Part shown: in pieces, positions 6,585 through 9,766 of the stretch | Layout: each line of letters starts with the position of its first letter | Numbering within the stretch: the first letter of the stretch is position 1 | Source: Bacteroidota bacterium | Lineage (GTDB): Bacteria > Bacteroidota > Bacteroidia > Bacteroidales > UBA4417 | NCBI GenBank assembly: GCA_020048595.1 | Contig: JAIFMH010000219.1 | Coordinates: 1-9,766, forward strand | Reading direction: 5' to 3' | DNA length: 9,766 bases | Program-made: the position numbers and the translations under genes | Notes under the pieces: generated by a model | Told to the model about the DNA's origin: nothing | Databases searched by the model: none | The model's input: only the letters and a program-made list of their open reading frames with translations

Positions 6585-8054
6585 ATGGAAAACAACTTAT
6601 TTATTTACAACACTTTATCACGTCAAAAGGAGCTTTTTGTTCCTATCAACGCCCCACATGTCGGCATGTATGTTTGCGGACCTACAGTATATGGCGATGC
6701 ACACCTGGGCCATGCGCGTCCGGCAATTTCATTCGATTTGGTTTTCCGTTACCTGCGCCACCTGGGATATAAAGTGCGTTATGTCAGGAATATTACGGAT
6801 GTTGGCCACCTCGAAAATGATGCCGACGAAGGCGAAGATAAAATTGCCAAAAAAGCACGCCTCGAACAACTGGAACCTATGGAAGTGGTGCAGTATTTTA
6901 CTGACCGCTACCACGCTGCCATGGATAAGCTTAATGTCCTGAAACCGAGTATTGAGCCTCGCGCCTCAGGTCATATTATTGAGCAGATTGCCATGGTGAA
7001 AAAAATTCTGAATGCCGGAATGGGATACGAAAGCCAGGGTTCAGTGTATTTTGACGTTGAAAAATACAACCAGACCAATAATTATGGAATCCTTTCGGGA
7101 CGTGTGGTTGAAGATCTTTTATCAAATACCCGTGTATTGGAAGGGCAGGATGAAAAACGCAATAGTTTCGATTTTGCATTATGGAAAAAGGCGCAGCCTG
7201 AGCATATTATGCGCTGGCCGTCGGAATGGAGCGAGGGTTTCCCTGGCTGGCACCTCGAATGTTCAGCCATGAGTACCAAATACCTGGGCGATCAGTTCGA
7301 TATTCATGGCGGAGGTATGGATCTGCTTTTCCCGCATCACGAAAGTGAGATTGCACAAAGCACCGTATGCAACCATAAAACGCCTGCTAAATACTGGATG
7401 CACAACAATATGATTACCATCAACGGTCAGAAGATGGGGAAATCGCTGGGAAATTTTATTCAGCTTGATGATTTCTTTGCCGGGCAGCATCCAGCATTGC
7501 AGCAAGCCTATAGCCCTATGACTGTTCGGTTTTTTATACTGCAGGCACATTACCGCAGTCCGCTTGATTTTGGCAACGAAGCACTGCAGGCATCCGAAAA
7601 AGGATTTCAACGCTTAATGAAAAGCATTGCAACCATTGAAAAACTGGTTCCGGCAAATACATCAACTGTTGATATTGCCGCATTGCAGGCCAAATGTTAC
7701 AGTGCGATGAATGACGATCTCAACAGCCCGATATTGATTGCTCATCTTTTTGATGCAGCCCGTATTATTAATTCGGCTTACGATAAAAAAGAAAGTCTTA
7801 CAGCTGAAGATATCGGCCTGTTGCGAAACATGATGCATACTTTTGTGTTTGACATATTGGGATTGTTACCTGAAAATGACCCGCAAGCCGGCAACCAGGT
7901 AATCAGCAACCTGATGAATATCATAATTGATCTTCGCCGGGAAGCACGCGCCAATAAGGATTGGACCACCAGCGACCGTCTTCGGGATGCACTTGCTCAA
8001 GCCGGGGTAAGTATTAAGGATACGAAGGACGGAGCTACGTGGGATATTGAATAA
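6585..8054 (+). CDS. cysS: Cysteinyl-tRNA synthetase
   Basis: This class I aminoacyl-tRNA synthetase charges tRNA-Cys with cysteine using ATP in the cytosol, an essential step of translation. At 489 residues it is slightly longer than the E. coli enzyme (461). The Rossmann-fold HIGH motif is HLGH (40-43), after MYVCGPTVYGDA. The KMSKS loop is KMGKS (283-287). The four zinc ligands that discriminate cysteine are all present: C31, C226 (WHLEC), H251 and E255 (PHHESE), with the same 25- and 4-residue spacing as E. coli C209-H234-E238. The C-terminal anticodon-binding helical region runs from about 330, with RREARANKDWTTSDRLRDAL near the end. The ATG at 6585 is chosen; an in-frame TTG at 6561 falls inside the promoter -7 box. 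The gene appears to be transcribed alone. The 3' side is followed by a probable gene cassette, not by functionally related genes. Confidence 0.97.
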   Translation: MENNLFIYNTLSRQKELFVPINAPHVGMYVCGPTVYGDAHLGHARPAISFDLVFRYLRHLGYKVRYVRNITDVGHLENDADEGEDKIAKKARLEQLEPMEVVQYFTDRYHAAMDKLNVLKPSIEPRASGHIIEQIAMVKKILNAGMGYESQGSVYFDVEKYNQTNNYGILSGRVVEDLLSNTRVLEGQDEKRNSFDFALWKKAQPEHIMRWPSEWSEGFPGWHLECSAMSTKYLGDQFDIHGGGMDLLFPHHESEIAQSTVCNHKTPAKYWMHNNMITINGQKMGKSLGNFIQLDDFFAGQHPALQQAYSPMTVRFFILQAHYRSPLDFGNEALQASEKGFQRLMKSIATIEKLVPANTSTVDIAALQAKCYSAMNDDLNSPILIAHLFDAARIINSAYDKKESLTAEDIGLLRNMMHTFVFDILGLLPENDPQAGNQVISNLMNIIIDLRREARANKDWTTSDRLRDALAQAGVSIKDTKDGATWDIE

Positions 8055-8064
8055 AAGAATCTGT

Positions 8065-8116
8065 GATGTTGATTGTCAGATGTCGGATTGACACTTCGAT
8101 TGTTGGATGTTGAAGC
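8065..8116. repeat. Degenerate GATTGT/GATGTTG-type low-complexity repeat
   Basis: GATGTTGATTGTCAGATGTC, then GGATTG, CGATTGTTGGATGTTGAAG: loosely repeated GATTGT/GATGT units directly after cysS. No coding or RNA signal is seen. Such degenerate arrays occur in intergenic DNA; the origin is unclear. Confidence 0.3.
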
Positions 8117-8152
8117 TGTATTTTGAACTTTTTCACTTCAACACATCCCATA

Positions 8153-8168
8153 GTTAGTTGCAAGGCTT
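8153..8168 (+). repeat. Left arm of inverted repeat flanking the membrane-protein gene
   Basis: GTTAGTTGCAAGGCTT is the reverse complement, at 15 of 16 positions, of AAGCCCTGCAACTAAC at 8730-8745. It starts with GTT. If the enclosed DNA is an integron-type cassette, TTAGTTGC (8154 onward) is the R' half that was split off at the G|TT crossover. Confidence 0.7.
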
Positions 8169-8217
8169 GCTGACAACCCGGAAACAAAGACCTACTCTTA
8201 AAAGTAGAATTCAAATA

Positions 8218-8730
8218 ATGAAAAGTGAGATAAATTCGACACAGGACAAGAAAACGCCATGGCATATACATCATGGAAAAGACTATATTGGAATAATCTT
8301 GACTGTGTTGTTGGTCATGGTAATTGCTTTCTCAGTTTTCGCTATAAAGTATGTCGGTTTCTTAATGTTAATTTTTATCATTCCATCTTTATTTGGAATA
8401 GCGTCCATCAGGTATGCAAGAATAAATTTGTATGCTGACGGATTTGAAATCGTAAAGAAATGCGTAATAGATAGATTTTCAGATAGGAACACATACCTTT
8501 ATAAAGAGATTAAAAGAATTGAGTTCTCAACTGGATCGACTGATTGGAACAAGTTTTTTATTTTAGCATCAATGGGTAAAGGGAGTCACGGCGGAAGCGA
8601 CAGAGTTGCAATTCCTGACAAAATGATTATTGAAACCAGAAAGAACGACAAATTCATTTTTTTAAAATTTGGAAGTAAGTCTGGATTCGTTAGGACAATA
8701 GAACTAATAAATAGACAAAGAGGAAAATAA
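8218..8730 (+). CDS. Small two-helix membrane protein of unknown function
   Basis: 170 residues from the ATG at 8218 (MKSEINSTQDKK). A longer frame from a TTG at 8158 would begin inside the flanking inverted repeat and is unlikely. A polar N-terminus (1-23) precedes two hydrophobic helices at about 24-43 and 45-63, separated only by a Lys-Tyr. A 105-residue soluble part follows, mostly predicted beta strands (INLYADGFEIVKK, NTYLYKEIKRIEFSTG, KMIIETRKNDKFIFLKFG) with a final helix (GFVRTIELINRQRGK). This order resembles bacterial PH-like (bPH) membrane proteins, but that is a shape comparison and not a family match. It is visibly richer in A and T, with many AAA, ATA and TTT codons, than cysS upstream and the peptidase downstream, which suits recent transfer. 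The stop overlaps the right arm of the flanking inverted repeat. No promoter was found; it could depend on read-through from cysS. Confidence 0.72.
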   Translation: MKSEINSTQDKKTPWHIHHGKDYIGIILTVLLVMVIAFSVFAIKYVGFLMLIFIIPSLFGIASIRYARINLYADGFEIVKKCVIDRFSDRNTYLYKEIKRIEFSTGSTDWNKFFILASMGKGSHGGSDRVAIPDKMIIETRKNDKFIFLKFGSKSGFVRTIELINRQRGK

Positions 8731-8853
8731 AGCCCTGCAACTAACAAACGCTATAGCAAATGAGGGTTTATTCGCTTCGCTCATGAGATCGCTTCGCTAA
8801 GTTTTGAGCTGTGCTCAAGAGACCGCTTCGCTAAGTTGCGTGTTCGTTGAAAC
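8730..8853 (+). repeat. attC-like recombination site
   Basis: The left end has GCAACTAAC (8737-8745; RYYYAAC-like, one mismatch) followed by AAACGC (8746-8751). The right end has GCGTGTTC (8838-8845), which pairs with AAACGC leaving C8845 and G8842 bulged, and then G|TTGAAAC. TAACAAACGC is also how Vibrio cholerae repeats (VCR attC sites) begin, as I recall. The centre is highly structured: a perfect hairpin TTGAGC-TGT-GCTCAA at 8804-8818, palindromic CTCATGAG at 8780-8787, and a direct repeat. Size (about 115 bp), bulged imperfect stems and central stem-loops fit attC architecture, but the core boxes are not perfect matches. Confidence 0.5.
8785..8837 (+). repeat. Direct repeat GAGAYCGCTTCGCTAAGTT (two copies)
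   Basis: GAGATCGCTTCGCTAAGTT at 8785-8803 and GAGACCGCTTCGCTAAGTT at 8819-8837 agree at 18 of 19 positions and are 34 bp apart. A partial third CGCTTCGCT lies at 8773-8781. They sit inside the attC-like element and bracket its central hairpin. Confidence 0.75.
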
Positions 8854-8875
8854 ATTTAAAATCTTTATATACATT

Positions 8876-8891
8876 TTCCGATAAATCGGAA
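8876..8891. repeat. Palindrome TTCCGAT-AA-ATCGGAA
   Basis: A perfect 7-bp stem with a two-base loop. A second palindrome with the same CCGA/TCGG core is at 8949-8964. The two may be members of one interspersed palindromic family; no T-tract supports termination. Confidence 0.4.
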
Positions 8892-8948
8892 CAGGTAGTG
8901 CTGGCAGACAGTTGAGCAACAATTTATTCCCGCACTTGCCATAACTTG

Positions 8949-8964
8949 TCCCGATTTTTCGGGA
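8949..8964. repeat. Palindrome TCCCGA-TTTT-TCGGGA
   Basis: A perfect 6-bp stem with a TTTT loop, 58 bp after the end of the similar palindrome at 8876-8891. It lies in the 207-bp gap before the peptidase gene. Its role is unknown. Confidence 0.4.
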
Positions 8965-8984
8965 GCGTCAGCCGCTGTAAGCTC

Positions 8985-9017
8985 TTGAATTTTGAACACG
9001 AATCAACTGAACCTTTG
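8985..9017 (+). promoter_or_regulatory. Weak candidate promoter for the M2 peptidase gene
   Basis: TTG (8985-8987), a 22-bp spacer and AACCTTTG (9010-9017), one base off TAnnTTTG, lie 43 bp before the ATG at 9061. The closer TATCTTTA (9048-9055) would put the transcript start at or after the ATG, so it is less likely. Confidence 0.28.
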
Positions 9018-9060
9018 AACAGCGCAGCCAGTTGAATTTTTAAACTTTATCTTTAATACA

Positions 9061-9766
9061 ATGCAAAACGAACTAATTGCTTTTATACAAAATTTCGATT
9101 CCGTTGTTCAACCGCTTACCAAAGCATCATCCCTGGCATACTGGAATGCATCCATAAGCGGGAAGGAAGAAGACTGGAAGAAGTCGGAAGAACTTAATAT
9201 TGAACTCACTAAAGTATTCGCAAATAAGGAGGATTTTGCCATCCTTAAACGGATTAAAGAATCAGAAGCCATTACCGATGAACTGTTGAAACGACAGCTT
9301 GATGTGATGTACAACGCTTACCTTGGTAACCAGGTCGACACCGGATTGCTGAACAGCGTTATATCATTGCAGACTGAAATTGAACAAAAATATTCGAATT
9401 TCCGTGCGGATGTTAATGGCAAAAAACTCAGCGATAACGAAGTAGAAGAAGTATTAAAAACCTCCACCAGTTCCGTTGAATTGAAACAAGTGTGGGAGGG
9501 ACATAAAGCCATAGGGCCGGTTGTTGCGCAGGATATCATAAACCTGGTTAAAAAACGCAACGAAATTGCTGAAGAACTCGGTTTCAACAACTACCACGAA
9601 ATGAGCCTCAAACTCAGTGAGCAGGACCCTGCAGAAATCAGCTCGTTGTTTGATGAACTCGACACACTGACCCGTGACTCTTTTGCCGGGTTAAAAGGTG
9701 AAATTGACACATACCTGTCAAATCGCGACAATGTAAAAATGGAAGAACTGATGCCCTGGCATTATC
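9061..9766 (+). CDS. M2-family (ACE-like) metallopeptidase, N-terminal part
   Basis: Starts at an ATG (MQNELIAFIQNFDSVVQPL) and runs open to the window edge, giving the first 235 residues; the zinc-binding HExxH lies beyond it. The opening LAYWNASISGKEEDW, followed by long charged helices, is typical of helical M2/M3-type peptidases. VWEGHKAIGPVVAQDIINLV (144-163) with KKRNEIAEELGFNNYHEM after it parallels the angiotensin-converting enzyme segment WAWEGWRDKAG...YVELINQAARLNGY. EISSLFDELDTLTRD and MPWHY also fall where ACE has LFQELQPLY and the following MWAQTW region. I therefore prefer M2 over M3, though the catalytic part is not visible. There is no signal peptide, so a cytoplasmic oligopeptidase or carboxypeptidase is likely. 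The gene lies downstream of the cassette-like insertion and probably has its own promoter. Confidence 0.8.
   Translation, partial: MQNELIAFIQNFDSVVQPLTKASSLAYWNASISGKEEDWKKSEELNIELTKVFANKEDFAILKRIKESEAITDELLKRQLDVMYNAYLGNQVDTGLLNSVISLQTEIEQKYSNFRADVNGKKLSDNEVEEVLKTSTSSVELKQVWEGHKAIGPVVAQDIINLVKKRNEIAEELGFNNYHEMSLKLSEQDPAEISSLFDELDTLTRDSFAGLKGEIDTYLSNRDNVKMEELMPWHY

Larger units (their letters stand above)
8154..8846 (+). mobile_element. Putative integron-type gene cassette (ORF plus attC-like site)
   Basis: The segment has one ORF (8218-8730) followed almost immediately by a structured element, and both ends lie in G|TT steps: G8153|T8154 and G8846|T8847. If the ends are joined into a circle, the R' arm G+TTAGTTGCAAGGCTT pairs with AAGCCCTGCAACTAAC (8730-8745) with one mismatch. 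This is the arrangement expected of an integrated cassette, whose attC is divided between its two ends. Removing it would leave CATAG joined to TTGAAAC, a GTTGAAA site that fits the GTTRRRY core at 6 of 7 positions. No integrase gene is in the window, so this would be a lone cassette. A MITE-like element is the main alternative. Confidence 0.5.

Noticed and set aside
8158..8217. Longer start (TTG) for the small membrane protein
   Set aside because: The codon lies inside the flanking inverted repeat, and the added residues look random compared with the clean MKSEIN start.
8241..8274. CRISPR-like or tandem repeat structure around the membrane-protein gene
   Set aside because: Only the flanking inverted repeat and the attC-core direct repeat exist; there is no regular repeat-spacer pattern.

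Overview
The window looks like a chromosomal segment from a Bacteroidota bacterium, most likely a Bacteroidales or Marinilabiliales-type relative. Three things point there: two secreted proteins that end in type IX secretion (T9SS) C-terminal sorting domains, candidate promoters of the Bacteroidota form (-7 TAnnTTTG, -33 TTG) instead of sigma70 boxes, and no clear Shine-Dalgarno sequences before most starts. No rRNA, tRNA, CRISPR array, integrase or transposase gene was seen.

Layout. 1-2799 (+): two adjacent genes 18 bp apart, a 5'-truncated YCF48/BNR-like beta-propeller protein and a right-handed beta-helix protein, both with T9SS sorting tails and so probably cell-surface or secreted. 2800-3155: convergent intergenic gap. 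3156-5492 (-): a fold-type III PLP enzyme related to diaminopimelate/ornithine decarboxylases but with altered active-site positions, preceded by a GNAT acetyltransferase fused to a thioredoxin-like YoaP-type tail; each has its own candidate promoter. 5493-5814: gap with a stem-loop. 5815-6249 (-): unrecognised small protein. 6250-6584: divergent intergenic region with the cysS promoter. 6585-8054 (+): cysteinyl-tRNA synthetase (cysS), complete with its zinc and nucleotide-binding motifs. 8055-9060: a small two-helix membrane protein gene inside what looks like a mobile gene cassette. 9061-end (+): start of an M2 (ACE-like) metallopeptidase, cut by the window edge.

The genes do not form one pathway. 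They are housekeeping genes (cysS, peptidase), two surface proteins and several accessory genes. The most notable signal is around the membrane-protein gene at 8218-8730. A 16-bp inverted repeat (15 of 16 matching) flanks it, and the 3' copy begins a roughly 115-bp structured element resembling an integron attC site, including a GTT at each expected crossover position. Read that way, an approximately 693-bp cassette (8154-8846) sits between cysS and the peptidase, far from any visible integrase. This is inference from the sequence pattern and needs an attC covariance-model search and an empty-site comparison.
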